Positions 46,141 through 57,691 of a stretch of 64,000 bases of DNA are shown piece after piece. The notes under the pieces were generated by a model. That model was given only the letters and a program-made list of their open reading frames with translations, ran no database searches and had not been told where the DNA came from. The stretch's first letter is position 1, and each line of letters begins with the position of its first letter. Made by a program: the position numbers and the translations under genes. The stretch is from Catonia carolina (lineage: Eukaryota > Arthropoda > Insecta > Hemiptera > Achilidae). The stretch is from positions 47,453,553-47,517,552 of the forward strand of contig JAQMRL010000001.1 in assembly GCA_035578175.1 (NCBI GenBank). The letters are read 5' to 3'.

Positions 46141-47882
46141 TAAACGCCCAAACGTCTTCTACTATCAACTTTTGCTTTTTGGTTTCTTTACCAGATCTAA
46201 TTAATTGGCGTATATGTGAAAGTATGTAGTCAGCTACCCATTCTATTTTGGTTATCTACTGTTATTTGTTCCATATTTTTGGTATTTGTCATTAATATAT
46301 ATTTTTTTATACATATATGTTTAGACTTAATTTATATCATACTTAATAATTTATATCAAAGTATATAACTATATATTATATCAAAGTTTATTTATAGTTT
46401 CCCTAAGATTTGAAATAATATCTGATTCGATAACTATATCATCTATATACTTGTATTTCAAGTTTTTTTTACTACATTCTTCTTGAATCTCATTTCTGTC
46501 GTTAACATTTTATTCCGCCCGTCTATGTTTCCGCTAAGATAAGTGTAAATTGTGATTTTATGGCTAATATATGCATTTTATTCATTATTTTTCTAAGTAA
46601 TAAGTTATTGAGATATTCATAAAAACAAAAATATTCATAAAATTTATTATGATTTTAAATACTGTGCGGTTTTTAACAGAACTGATAATTATGGAGAGAA
46701 TATCAATGATAATAATCAATGTCATTTCAGTGTTTTATCCTGTCTTGAAAGAATATCGTTGGTTTGTTTTCTTCTATTTAATTTTACTCTGTATCGTCAA
46801 TGTTTTTCATTGTCTTTCTATAAGCTCAATCTTTTACTTTATATAATGGTTGTTTTCGGTTTCGTGGTCGTTTCCCTTACCTTTCCTTTTTCTTCAATTC
46901 CCAGTCGAGAGCAGTTGAAGTAAGGTAGCAGTCCGTTTGTAAGATGTTTTGTTTGACACGTCAATATAGAGATCGACACGCTACACCAACACACAACAGT
47001 ATGCCCATGTCCCTTGACGCTATCGACACTCTTGAAACAACTTTGAAATAAAACAGAAAAACGTTACAAAAATAAACTTCACACGTTTTACGGTGATTTC
47101 ATTTCAAAAATACTTTCTTACTTGCACTCGGTTACAAATTGACAAAGATATGATCTTCTAGTTTTAGCTTTAGTTGCTTTTCTACTTCAACACCTTTCTA
47201 CTCTTTACTCTAATAGATGTGTCAGTTAAAGAGTAATAAAAACGAGTACTTTGCTACATGTTCGGATATTGTGTAGTGCGTTTTTGCCATACTACCTTTA
47301 TTGATACAAATAAATTATTCAACAAAAGCAATCATCTTAGTAATGAAATTACTTATTTATTTGAATTGAATATCAAGAGATATTTTTCTATGATATATTT
47401 ATATGTTATGTATAAATTTTTATATTGGTGTATTTGACAAATATTTTTAAAAGGAACGTTCTTTTCGTTTATTAATTATCACTTTAAAGCTACAAAACTT
47501 AATTTTCTACAAGAATAATAATAATGTATTGCTTCTGATTATCAGCTGTACTTACATAATTATTGCTTATGTTAAAAGTCATACAATAGGTATTTCATCA
47601 GATCGATGTAATGTAAAAATAACAAATTAATACAGTGTGTGGGATAGGGTACAAAGTGTCAGCACTTAAACGATAACTCACGAGCTCTAGCTTTGTCCCT
47701 GCCATTGAAGACTTAATGAATGGGTAACTTAAAAGAGATGAGTCACGTGAAGTCGAAAATAATGCCTGTACTACTGTAGCCGCTAACAGCTTTACAGACT
47801 ATGTATAGTGTAATTATTAATGAGAATGGTACAAAAATATTGTTGGCTCGATGTTATTTCATTAACTCTTATTAACTTTATT
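46141..47882. other. AT-rich spacer
   Basis: No gene or repeat recognised. GC-richer patches at 46860-47040 and 47640-47800 show no known motif. Confidence 0.5.
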
Positions 47883-47893
47883 GACGTTAGACA

Positions 47894-48372
47894 ACGTGAT
47901 CTTAGTCTCAACACGAGGCTCCGAATTCTGAGGTGCTACGTACTTCCTGTACTTCTTTACGGGCAGGAAGGATGGACAATAACGAAACTTCTATAAAGGA
48001 GGCTGGAGGCGTTTGAGATGTGGCTATACCACCGCATGCTCCGTATATCGTGGACCGACAGAGTACGAAACACGGACGTACTGACTCGGATGGGCAAGAA
48101 GATGGAACTGCTATACGACATCAAGCGACGAAAACTGCAGTACTTCAGCCATGTTCTTCGAAACGAGAAATACAGACTTCTTCAGCTGATAATGGAAGGA
48201 AAGATAGCAGGAAAGCGCCGGCCGGGCAGAAGGAAAGCGTCCTGGCTGAAGAATTTGAGAGATTGGTTTGGTCTCAACTCCACGTCACTGTTCCGAGCAG
48301 CTGTTTCGAAAGTTAGAATAGCAATGATGATCGCCAACCTCCGACGCGGAGACGGCACTTGAAGAAGAAGAA
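47894..48372 (+). mobile_element. LINE family G insertion, copy 4, with target duplication
   Basis: A perfect 11-bp GACGTTAGACA flanks the insertion (47883-47893 and 48373-48383). Inside, the text reads LRILRCYVLPVLLYGQEGWT, ITKLL-stop-RRLEAFEMWLYHRM, LRISWTDRVRNTDVLTRMGK, LQYFSHVLRNEKYRLLQLIM, EGKIAGKRRPGRRKASWLKN, LRDWFGLNSTSLFRAAVSKV, RIAMMIANLRRGDGT and a stop, then GAAGAAGAAGAA. Only one stop (about 47996) breaks the frame, so this is the youngest-looking family G copy. It is 5'-truncated after the reverse-transcriptase domain and cannot move by itself. Confidence 0.9.
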
Positions 48373-48383
48373 GACGTTAGACA

Positions 48384-49160
48384 CTGTAGGTCACCGAAGG
48401 CAAAGCTTTGACCACACATGTTACCTGAAATGTCGGAAAATAGTTAGAGCAAAAATCCTACTCAATGACGACTTTTACAATGAGTATAGCCCTATAAATT
48501 GCCGCGCAGCCACGTTTATTTCATCCTATCAGTTGTAGATTTCGACTCCGACACCTCATAATGCGGTGTGTATGTGTCTACACGTGTGTGGTGAGTATCT
48601 GTCTACAAATGTGTATTAGTTTCTTTTGACGAGAATGTAATTAACCAGTGATCAATCAATAAGCTTCAATGGGTGAGTTATATGGTGCGAATTTGTTTTT
48701 TATTTAGGACTACACAAGTTAGTTAAGGTGAAAAAATTCTAGAAATTTTCTTTTGTTTCTAAATGGCTCGGCTTTTCACTTTGTGCTCACCTTCATTCAT
48801 CCCACCAACATCTATTTCGATTCTACTTTTCACGGAAAATCCGAAAGCAGGTGCAATCTGTTGGCCTTGTAAGGTGAGAATGGTATTTGCTTTCTAGATA
48901 CGCAGTGGTTCCAGTACAAAGCAGAGTAATAGGTGTTAGACAGTAACCAATTTTATATTGGAAACTAATCTATAAATATTGTTAGAAACTAGTTGTGCAG
49001 AACTTTATGAAAACACAGGCTAAGTCTCATCTCTTTATGAAGTATTGTTTTCTTGATTTCAACAGAAATAAACAGTCCTCTAGTTCTCTTTGTTTAGTGA
49101 TGATGTATACGTAAGCTTTGGCTTTCACGTATGTAATATGAGATGATAAATAGGTAAAAA
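48384..49160. other. Spacer without recognised features
   Basis: A GC-moderate stretch; no gene or repeat family identified. Confidence 0.5.
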
Positions 49161-49164
49161 AATT

Positions 49165-49241
49165 CTAAACCTGACCGAGAATTGAACCCAGAACCCTGGC
49201 TTAGAAGACAGTAGTGCTGACCACTACACCGCGAGCTGGCC
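49165..49241 (-). mobile_element. tRNA-like SINE head
   Basis: The minus strand reads GATGGCCAGCTCGCGGTGTA, GTGGTCAGCACTACTGTCTT, CTAAGCCAGGGTTCTGGGTT, CAATTCTCGGTCAGG, with box-A-like GGTGTAGTGGTCAGC and box-B-like GGGTTCAATTCTC. The TCT-centred anticodon-like loop is reminiscent of tRNA-Arg, but the acceptor ends do not pair well and the upstream neighbour is not gene-like. A SINE head is preferred over a functional tRNA. Confidence 0.65.
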
Positions 49242-50361
49242 ATCTAATAAAATTATATGTTTAGGTACCTTTTATTTGTATTTATAAGTCCAGTAATTAT
49301 AATAGTTCTTGCTACTAATACCATTGAAACACATCAGTAGGTCTATGCTTTTTAACTATAATAGTTATTGTGAATTGAGCATAATAGCAACAGATAGGCA
49401 GGTGCTTCGCTCTCCCATACAGTTTACCTCCTCCTAGTTTCAGTGTCCGCTCATATTTCACATTACATGCTATAGATCTAATTTTTCTGTCCAATTTTTT
49501 ATTTTCGTGCATTCGGTTCCGATTATTTCTTGCACTGACAAAATACATTAAAAATTTATCAATTTTATTAAACAAATCATTCGAACAAGAAAGAAATTTG
49601 GCAACCAGCGAAATTTTCCCATAACCGATCTCTTTAAAATGTTTGCGCCTGTATGACAGAATGTCATGTTAGATATAAGATGAGATTTTCAGATCTCGAC
49701 ACCATTGATAGATCTTGCATGTCTCAAAATTTAAAAAAACTACTGAAAGATTTTTACTTACTAATAGAAGCCTTATTTCTTCAAGTTCCTTTAATGTCAT
49801 TTAACACGAACATAAACATACGTGTGTCCTTTTTAGTGACAAAAATTATAATAAAATAAATCTATACGAAAAAGGAAATTAACAAGTTTTTAGATTAATT
49901 TATTTAGCCCTAAATATAAAAATAAATATATTTGAAAAATATTTTTAAATCTAGTCTTATATTTAAACAACACAAAGTTAGTATGACTTAAAATTAAATT
50001 GCTTAATATATCACCTTGCCCATTGTTTTGATCCACGTGACAAATAGGAAACAGAATCCAAAGCAGAGCAACTTAGCCCTAGAGGTAAGACAAACAGAAG
50101 AGTCTTTCTATTGTTTACGGATCAGTTCTGCCTCTTCGCAATGAACTTACAATAGCAGAAGCACTAATAATAGGCATTAAGAGTTCACTAACCTGGAAAT
50201 CTACACAAATACAATTTTGTGTATACAAACTCTATAACTCATTTAGTATTCTCCACATTAATACGGTAGATACCGCCGTGTTAAAACCAATGTAATAATA
50301 ATTGCATTCCCGTTAGTTAACAAGAAATTCAGATAAAATGAAAACTCATTCTTTGTTGTTG
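49242..50361. other. Spacer without recognised features
   Basis: Frames of 68-86 codons here are biased and unrecognised. No repeat copy was identified. Confidence 0.45.
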
Positions 50362-50659
50362 CAGTTAACTTCGGTTATAAAATATTAGGTTATAACGTAA
50401 CTTCGGCTATTAAGTAAAATTCAGTTCCATTCCGCCTATTCCCATAAGATACTATGTTAAATGGCTCCATTTGAAACGTTACATACCTTCCGTTATAAAG
50501 TAACTCTTGTTTTGCTTATAAAATTTATATTTTTTTGGCCATAAAAGCCTGAGGGAAGGGTCAATTATTAGCATTCGATGTGCTAGTTCCAGGGCTACAA
50601 AAATAGTTAGGTTTCTTATCGCATGATCAGCCATTTATATGACTGAAGCTTTTAAGAAC

Positions 50660-50965
50660 AGAAGAGGTAGAGGTGTAAAAGACACTAGTTAGATTTATCT
50701 CTTCTGAGAATAATGAACTTCATTATACAGCCAGACCCTGTGGTGAATGAAGTGAAGCTGTCATTTGCAGGGTGGAAAGTAGTAGCTTTTCAGAGGGTCT
50801 GGCATGCTGATAATCATACTTTTTCATTCAGTGAGGACGGCAAGGTAAACCACCCCACTCCTCGTTTTACTTACAGATACAAACCAGCCTTTCGGTTGAT
50901 GACAACACAAGCAACAACAACAGAAGCTTTATTTATACAACTTGTGCTAATTTTGTTGTTAATGA
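50660..50965 (+). repeat. Interspersed repeat R2, copy 2 (nested)
   Basis: Plus-strand counterpart of 27525-27830. Landmarks are GAAGAGGTAGAGGTGTAAAA, ATAATGAACTTCATTATACA, GCCAGACCCTGTGGTGAATG, GGTCTGGCATGCTGATAATC and ACAAGCAACAACAACAG. A 95-codon frame here (50713-51000) is not conserved in the other copy and is not considered a gene. Confidence 0.8.
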
Positions 50966-51179
50966 CATTTATTTCAGTATCTTTGACAGCGCACGAATAA
51001 TAAATAAACGCTCTACATATAAACATAAAAACGTGTTATCATTTTTAGTGACTAATCATTGAAGTACAATGACCAGGAATTTATTTTCAAATGAATTTAA
51101 CCGTACAGATAACATATCGTTGATCTATAACTTTTACCGGAAACCTAAGAAACGTTTTCTCAGCGATTCCGTGAAAAGT

Positions 51180-51240
51180 AGTGTTGTATAGTAGTAGTAG
51201 TACAGTACAGTACTACAGTAAATGTATTACAGTACAGTAA
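51180..51240. repeat. Imperfect AGTAC/GTACAGTA short tandem repeat
   Basis: Repeated AGTA/CAGTA units (GTAGTAGTAGTACAGTACAG, then TACTACAGTA and ATTACAGTACAGTA). It lies inside the pogo-like relic, upstream of the helix-turn-helix region. Confidence 0.75.
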
Positions 51241-51363
51241 TAGGTCCTTTTTAAAAACTGCTTAGTACTGTATTTAATTCGCGTTTATTAATTTGGTTTA
51301 AGCAGTTACGAAGTAATATGCTGTAGCTGTAAGAGTGATATTAAACGTTGAGTGTATAAAAAT

Positions 51364-51640
51364 GTCGGACGTAAAATAAAAAGTTTTATCGACAGAAATG
51401 AAATTAAGCGTCACCAAATTTTGGAAAGTGGCGACAAGAAAACTAATGCAGTAAAAACTTTCAACTTAATTTCTATTTTACCGTTAACTCTTTATGGTGT
51501 ATCAGAGAAAAATCAAGGCGGTAAGTGAAAGAATTAACCAAAAATAGGAAGCTAACCGACGATGACCCAGACAAAGCACTTCTAAATTTTTAAATACACG
51601 ACAAAAAACATAGGCCTGACTCAGATTTTTTTTATTAAAT
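51364..51640 (+). pseudogene. pogo/CENP-B-type helix-turn-helix, broken
   Basis: Across frames the reading gives MSDVK-stop-KVLSTEMKLSV, ILESGDKKTNAVKTFNLIS, LYGVSEK, KLTDDDP-like residues and TRQKNIGLTQI. This order (KRKxLsLexKlxVIklLEsGdKktdVAktFnl..., then a KALLxWFxxxRxxNxPl region) is that of the N-terminal DNA-binding domain of pogo/Tigger transposases and CENP-B. Several frameshifts and deletions are present. Confidence 0.6.
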
Positions 51641-51776
51641 GCTCATAACTGTAAATAATGTAATACCTAATACGAGTAAATATGACTAAATTACCAGTAG
51701 GTAATACTTTTCCTCTAACATCGGTTATTACGTAAAATACAGACGTATTTTTACTTTATAAGCAAAGTCGACTGTA

Positions 51777-52590
51777 AATTAAAAACATTTGTTTTTTAAT
51801 CATCTGAAACAAAAAATTACTACGGCTCAAGTGTTAAGTATAAATGATTTCCCTTTCCTTGTGAATAGAATAAATTTAGAACCATTACCTACGTTAAATA
51901 AGCCACTTTTCTATATAAATTTTGAGAACCAATATAATTTAAAAAAATTAACAACTGATTCAATATTCATAATATATTAATTTATTTGTAACAATGAAAC
52001 TACTTAAAGTATGACATAAGAACAAACATCTTAAGAGGAATACAATTTGAAGGATTACTCTAGTAAAAAAGGAATAGAATTCAGGTGGTATATTTTTAGA
52101 AAAGTTTTCCTATATTTTATGGTAAACGCTTCATGTAAAAAAGTAAAGAATTGTTTTGAAACCCTTAAAATATTCAGAAGATATTGAAACTTTGATTTTT
52201 ACAATTTATTTCTTATAATCAGTATATCTTGTATTTGAATCAATAAAAATAATGATGATTATGTTCAGTGAAGTGAGCCTTATTTATTAAAATCAGAGCT
52301 ATTTTTACAGACCAGTGTTATTGAAAAAAAAATATTGCATAATGTTGCACACAAATTGAAATATGCTGATTTCTGGAGATGAATGACGAAGTGGGCCTCA
52401 GTATTCAGGATTGAGTATGGTTCGACCAACTTTTTTTTAAACTTTTCAAATGCTCTTTGGATCTGGTAACGTTTTCTTTCTATATATTTGGACACTATTA
52501 TCAAGATGTTTTTCTAGGATATTTTGTTAAATTTACGTCTTTTTTTGGAAAAGGGCGTACCACCTAATTGACCTTACTTACTCTTACTCC
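51777..52590. other. AT-rich spacer
   Basis: No gene or repeat recognised. Confidence 0.5.
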
Positions 52591-52591
52591 C

Positions 52592-52830
52592 ATGGTCATC
52601 TATATCGGAGTTGATATTTAGCCGCACCAACAAAAAGCCTCCATGTCGCTCGATCTTCAGCATCTCTTTCTGTAGCTCCAAGTCTCTCCATGTCGGTCTT
52701 AACCTGCTTCCACCATCTTTGTCTAGGTCTTCCCCGGGGGCGCCTTCCTGTGGGGTTGGGGTCTAATATTTTCTTCAAGTTGGACTCTTCTCCTCTTCTT
52801 AGCACGTGCCCAGCACATCGCATTTTCCTA
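52592..52830 (-). mobile_element. 5'-truncated LINE ORF2 C-terminus, antisense
   Basis: An uninterrupted frame reads MRCAGHVLRRGEESNLKKIL, DPNPTGRRPRGRPRQRWWKQ, VKTDMERLGATERDAEDRAT and WRLFVGAAKYQLRYR, then a stop. The GHVxRR ... GRRPRGRPRQRWWxxVxxDMxxLG ... A-DRxxWRxxVxAAK pattern is a well-known insect LINE C-terminus and a different family from G. The intact frame suggests a fairly recent insertion. A GTAAGAGTAAGTAAGG tail follows on the minus strand. No target duplication was identified. Confidence 0.85.
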
Positions 52831-54356
52831 AATTTTATTTCGCTTACAAAATTGGCCTACTTCGATTAATTTTGGCGCTTCCCGGCTTCATCTTTAGCTT
52901 TTTATATTTGAAATTTGAAGAAAGACCCGAAAATTTTACTAGAGAATTTTTTAATATCTATATTTTTATATTTATTTTTTTATAACATATTGGTTAAAAG
53001 TTGGTTATCTTTGAAATTATAGCTGTTTTTTTTAAAAAAAACAAAAAAATAATTTTTTTTAGTTGTCTTTAATCCTACTGTTTATTTCAATATGCTGGCA
53101 GGTTAATATTTTTTTATTTTTTCGAGGGTGGACCCATTATTTAAAGTTTGTGTTTCATCCGAACATTATTTCAGTGTGGAACGATTCCACCAAAACATGA
53201 TAAACTTTTTAATAAAAAAAACTATTATTAACTTTTTGTATGAAAATGGAAGTTTCCTTAATATTATATATAAATTTATATATTTTTTTTAAGATTTTGC
53301 TTCTGTAAAATTGATATTTTTGTGGTAAAACCTTTTGTTAAAATTTGGGCCATTCTCGTTTAGTACTGTGACTTGTATTTCTTATTTTACTTATTAATTT
53401 TATTAAATTAACTACACTTATGTTTATTTATGTTGTTCCCGACACAACCACCATTTTACTCTTCTCTTTTATATGATATATATATATTCCTTATTTTCTT
53501 ATTTGTTCACCTTGGTAGGTGCTATTATATTTTTTTACGAGGTGTTACAGTTTTTACAAAAAATACAATGACTCATACTGTACATAAATTCAATATCAAA
53601 CGCACAGCGGTGGTGACAACACCAACAAATAATACAAAAATTACAAATAAAATAGGCAAATAATTATAGAATCTGCGATATGAAATCTGCTAATTTTTAA
53701 TTCATTATTAATACAGTTAATTGTACATTAATTACTTTACATTAGCAATATAAATTATAAACACGAAAGTAATCTATAAGAGTAGTAATTTTTTTTTAAA
53801 TTTAATTTGCTCTTGTTATATTATTTTATGTGTGAAAGTTTTTTCAGTGTTTATTTAAAAGTTTGTTCATTTAGCTAGCGTATTTAATTAGCTTTTAAAT
53901 AATGCACAATTTTATCGTTAAATTCGTATTTTATTGGGATAATTATAAGTACTAGTGGAATTTATTAAAAAAAATTTAAAAGCAAATAATGTAACTTTAT
54001 GTATCAACTGTATCTACCCTGATTGTATATGATATTTTCCATAGTTATAGTATTTTCCAAGTTACTAATTAAATTTTAAAACATTTGTATTTTTATATTA
54101 TTTTATTATTAGAACTAATATTAACGATATCCTCCCACAGAATTTTCTTGTACAAAAATCAAGAGATCTGATTTAATTTCAGATAAAAATTGTATTCGTG
54201 TAATGAGAATAATTATTATTTTATAACAATAATAATTAATATTGCTGTTATTATAAACGTGACGACGATTGTTCGGCTCTACATCCCCTAAGTACGTCCG
54301 GTCATAGAATAATGTTCCGTAGAAAGAAACTACAAAAAGAAAACTGATCAACTAAT
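52831..54356. other. AT-rich spacer
   Basis: Very A/T-rich with homopolymer T runs. No gene or repeat recognised. Confidence 0.5.
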
Positions 54357-54372
54357 AGAGAGAGAGAGAGAG
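54357..54372. repeat. (GA)n microsatellite
   Basis: Uninterrupted GA dinucleotides. Confidence 0.9.
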
Positions 54373-54532
54373 TTCAGAAAGTTACTTCTATAAGCTTCAG
54401 ATGGAAAAGCGTTCAAGTTTATACTTTAAAGACTTTAGCTCCTTAGTTTTCGTCTACTCTTCAAAAGGTTTTATATTATATTGTGCAAAATCCTACATGG
54501 AAAAGTTGATTAGTGGTGCAAAAGTGGAAAAG

Positions 54533-54633
54533 TGGTGCAAGAGCATTCATAATTTTAGAGTACCGTGCGATTTAGTTAGTTGATGGTGGTGCAAGAGCAT
54601 TAATAATTTTGGAGTACCGTGCGCTTTAGTTAG
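54533..54633 (+). repeat. 47-bp tandem duplication, two units
   Basis: Unit 1 (54533-54579) and unit 2 (54587-54633) both run from TGGTGCAAGAGCATT to TTTAGTTAG, with three substitutions and a 7-nt spacer. A shorter related TAGTGGTGCAAAAGTGG lies immediately upstream, near 54510-54527. Confidence 0.9.
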
Positions 54634-54639
54634 ACTTTA

Positions 54640-56180
54640 CAGGATGGTCTGTAGTGTTTTGTAGAGTAGACGAGCACTGATAAGTCGGTATCTGGAAAGC
54701 GATTAATGATATAATATAACGATTGATGTATTCCACTGTAACAAAGACTTAGAAAAAATTTACGTATATTTTTGCTGTACACGATAAACAAATTTCACTT
54801 TTTCGCTGTTATGACAATATATTCTTTTATTTTGAGTGTATAATTAATATCTAAATGTACTGAAAAATTTTTACAAATATTTATTAACTTACAACTCTAC
54901 CTAAAATAAAGCAGAGATATTAATAAAATTAATGACACGAGATGTGATCTAATTGCAATGAAAAACGTAGATAACGCAGAAAATTAATAATTACAGCACT
55001 TCAAATTCGCAGTTTTGCTGTACTACCTCTTCATAAATTTGTCCCGTCAATAGGGCTTTGAAGGGGGACGGATATTTTTCGGTTAATTTAAAAAAACCGC
55101 AAAAAATTTTAAAAATCATTTTTGCTTCTACATCGAGCTTAGATCACTGTTTCAAACATAGATAAAACATTTCTTTATAGTGAAATTGGATAGCTATATG
55201 TAAAGTTAAGGAAGCCATTAAAATTATCGTTACTATTGCATATTAAAATTTACAGACTTTTTATATTGAATTAGGTTTTTTTTATTGAATTAGAATTATT
55301 ATTTTTTTTATTGAATTAATAATAATTGTTTTATGGTTTAGTAATTGTCAATTAAATTCCAAATTGAATAACAATATTTACAATTCCATATTTTTACTCG
55401 GAAATTTTATTTTATTTTACTTTACAAATGTGTTTTGTTTGTATTGTATTTTATTCAACTTGTCATTCTTAATTTTGGAAAGCGTTGCTTAAGAGCCTGT
55501 GCATAACACATTTACCAGACGAACTACACAGATACTCTCTTAAAAGCGAGGTTTGGAAAACCCAGTGAATTCGTTTTAATCGAATTATAAATTCTACAGG
55601 CCTCTGTTGTAATAGTGATTATTAAATTCCAAGAACAGATTATTATTACATTAGGTCTAAATGGTGAATGATTTAACAAGTGCGCCTGTTGTTGATCACC
55701 CACTTTAAACAATATTTTATCAAAAATAACGTTCTCCATTAATTACGAATAAGTTTATGGCATTCAATAAAGCTCTAGTTTTAATTTATGGCTGTATAAA
55801 ATCTGTTATAATAGGAGATAAAACGTGTTAAGTTAATTAAATTTTTATTTATATCTACCAACGACTGCCAGAAAGATTTTCGCCCAAAATCGCTTAGGAA
55901 AATTATTTTTACTCTCTCACTTTCTCTCGTCTACTTCAAAAATACGCATAACTCATCGCACTCAATAATAGGTTTTAACTTTTAATTATGAAATTACCAT
56001 TATAATGGTGTTGCAAAAATAAGCTAACTAAGAGGTTTGTTTAGTCCAGGCATCAATTTGAAATTTCGGGTCTAAAGTATAACAGGAATAGGCTTTTATA
56101 CATACACAAAGCAATACCGTTTGGTGGGTTCTTCACACCCTTACACCCTTACACAGTATTTAAGTTAAACATTTTAAACA
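54640..56180. other. AT-rich spacer
   Basis: No gene recognised. A short block near 55040-55110 (CCCGTCAATAGGGCTTTGAA, then GGGGGACGGATATTTTTCGG) stands out from the background but matches nothing else here. Confidence 0.5.
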
Positions 56181-56184
56181 ATCT

Positions 56185-57030
56185 GGCGTGAAACCCTCTT
56201 TGCGCGACTCTCTCTTCCCCATGTAAATTATGAAAAATTTAAACTACAAATAAATTAATCATTAGTAAATAATGTAAAACTAGAAACAGCCTAATTTTAA
56301 TCATGTGTGAATGACGTTAAATGAAAATCAACCTCTGTTTGACTTTAAAACATGGAAAATCACTGAATTAAGCGTAGGTTTCTAATTTTTTTAAAGTTTA
56401 GTTACGTAGGCCGAATTCGCATAAAGACCGCGATTTAAAAAACCAATTTTTACTGATTTCAATGAGACAATGCGGTAAATTACTAACTGATCTAAACTAC
56501 GAAGAAAAACTACTTACATAAAATTTGTAGTTTTTTGTAATTTTCCATTACTTTGATTATACAAGCTATTGCTCTAAAATGCATATAAAGCCGTAAAATT
56601 ATAGAACCCTTTTTCCACTATGAGAGCACAGCCCCAAAAACTTCAGGACACATTCGGCTTATTCTATCTTGTAGAGCACAAAAAATAAGGTAGGCATAAA
56701 TGAAGCTGTTTAAAAACAAATCGTAGGATCCGTTTAAAAAATACTTGGAAAAAAATTAAAAATGATTTGATTAAATTACTACTTTTGGTTGACCGATTTT
56801 GATGAAAATGTTCGAGTCGGGTCATAGTACCTAACTTAGTTACTTGTTTAAACTTTGTACAATAGTCAATTCTTCACAAACACACTGGAACAGAACAATC
56901 AATAAAATCATTTTTTCGGGTTCAAGGGTGCTTAAAACGTGTATTACCTGAGAAAACTTGATTTCGAAAAATCTGCATAAAACCAATACTTTCCTTCTCT
57001 ATACATCATATAAAAAGAAGGTATACTAGC
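56185..57030 (+). repeat. Unclassified repeat R1, copy 3, longest
   Basis: It aligns with 38605-39315 over its whole length and with 29345-29740 over its 3' half. Landmarks are ATCTGGCGTGAAACC, ATCAACCTCTGTTTGAC, TGCTCTAAAATGCATATAAA, TTCTATCTTGTAGAGCACAA, GACCGATTTTGATGAAAATG, TTCGGGTTCAAGGGTGCTTA and TTGATTTCGAAAAATCTGCA. No conserved reading frame, terminal repeats or promoter boxes were seen. Confidence 0.75.
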
Positions 57031-57478
57031 CTACTAAAAATAATTTCATTGTGTTGTGGTAATGAAAGTTCATTGGTTCACTTAAAACAATGTTGGTTTA
57101 TTTATTTACTTGATTATTATTAAGCAATTATTGTATTATTAGCTACTCGGGTTATTTAAAAGAAATTGTGACATGACAAGAAAGAAATTGTGAAGAAGAC
57201 AAGAAAGATGAAATTCGTGGCATTTGATTTTCAAAGGTTTATTGCAAAGTTTTGTACAATTTATTTGCATTTTCATAAAATCTTATTTTAGCAATTGATA
57301 TTCATTCACACAGGCATTGTAATTGGTTTCAAACCGGCTCGGTAGATAAGATTCCGTATAATAAGGAAAGTTCTGCGTTTTAACATTCTGCAAATGTTTG
57401 GAAAGTTTTCTCACTAAACCAATCATACACCAAATAACTAACTGTAGTTGCTAACGATCAAGAAATTGATGAAAATTT
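57031..57478. other. AT-rich spacer
   Basis: Nothing recognised between repeat R1 and the jockey element. Confidence 0.5.
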
Positions 57479-57691
57479 AAATTAAGATTTTTTTTTTTTT
57501 TTTTTTTTTAACGTTAATTTTATTTAGAAACTATACAGTACAGTATAACCATCCAAAAGCTTAACTAAATTTTGAAAAAAACAAATGACTTGATAAATAA
57601 ACAGAAATATTTTTTTTAAAGAATACATCCCAGTGGATAATTCAAAAGTATAGTGGATTTCAAAAAATAAGTTAATAAAAATATAGAACAA

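Larger units (their letters stand above)
50362..51774 (+). mobile_element. Degenerate pogo/Tigger-like DNA transposon with nested repeat
   Basis: The left end CAGTTAACTTCGGTTATAAA resembles the reverse complement of the right end, CAGTCGACTTTGCTTATAAA (51774 inward). TA follows the right end (51775-51776); the left flank is TG. Near the right end lies a decayed pogo/CENP-B-type helix-turn-helix region (51364-51640). The unrelated repeat R2 (50660-50965) sits inside. The DDE catalytic domain is missing, so the element is a non-autonomous relic. Confidence 0.6.

Noticed and set aside
45331..46229. Three plus-strand frames of 67-138 codons
   Set aside because: They are antisense to LINE C-terminal remnants read clearly on the minus strand.
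49165..49241. Possible tRNA-Arg gene on the minus strand
   Set aside because: The promoter boxes are good but the acceptor ends pair poorly; a SINE head is more likely.
50713..51000. 95-codon open frame inside repeat R2
   Set aside because: The aligned copy at 27525-27830 does not keep the frame; it is repeat DNA, not a gene.
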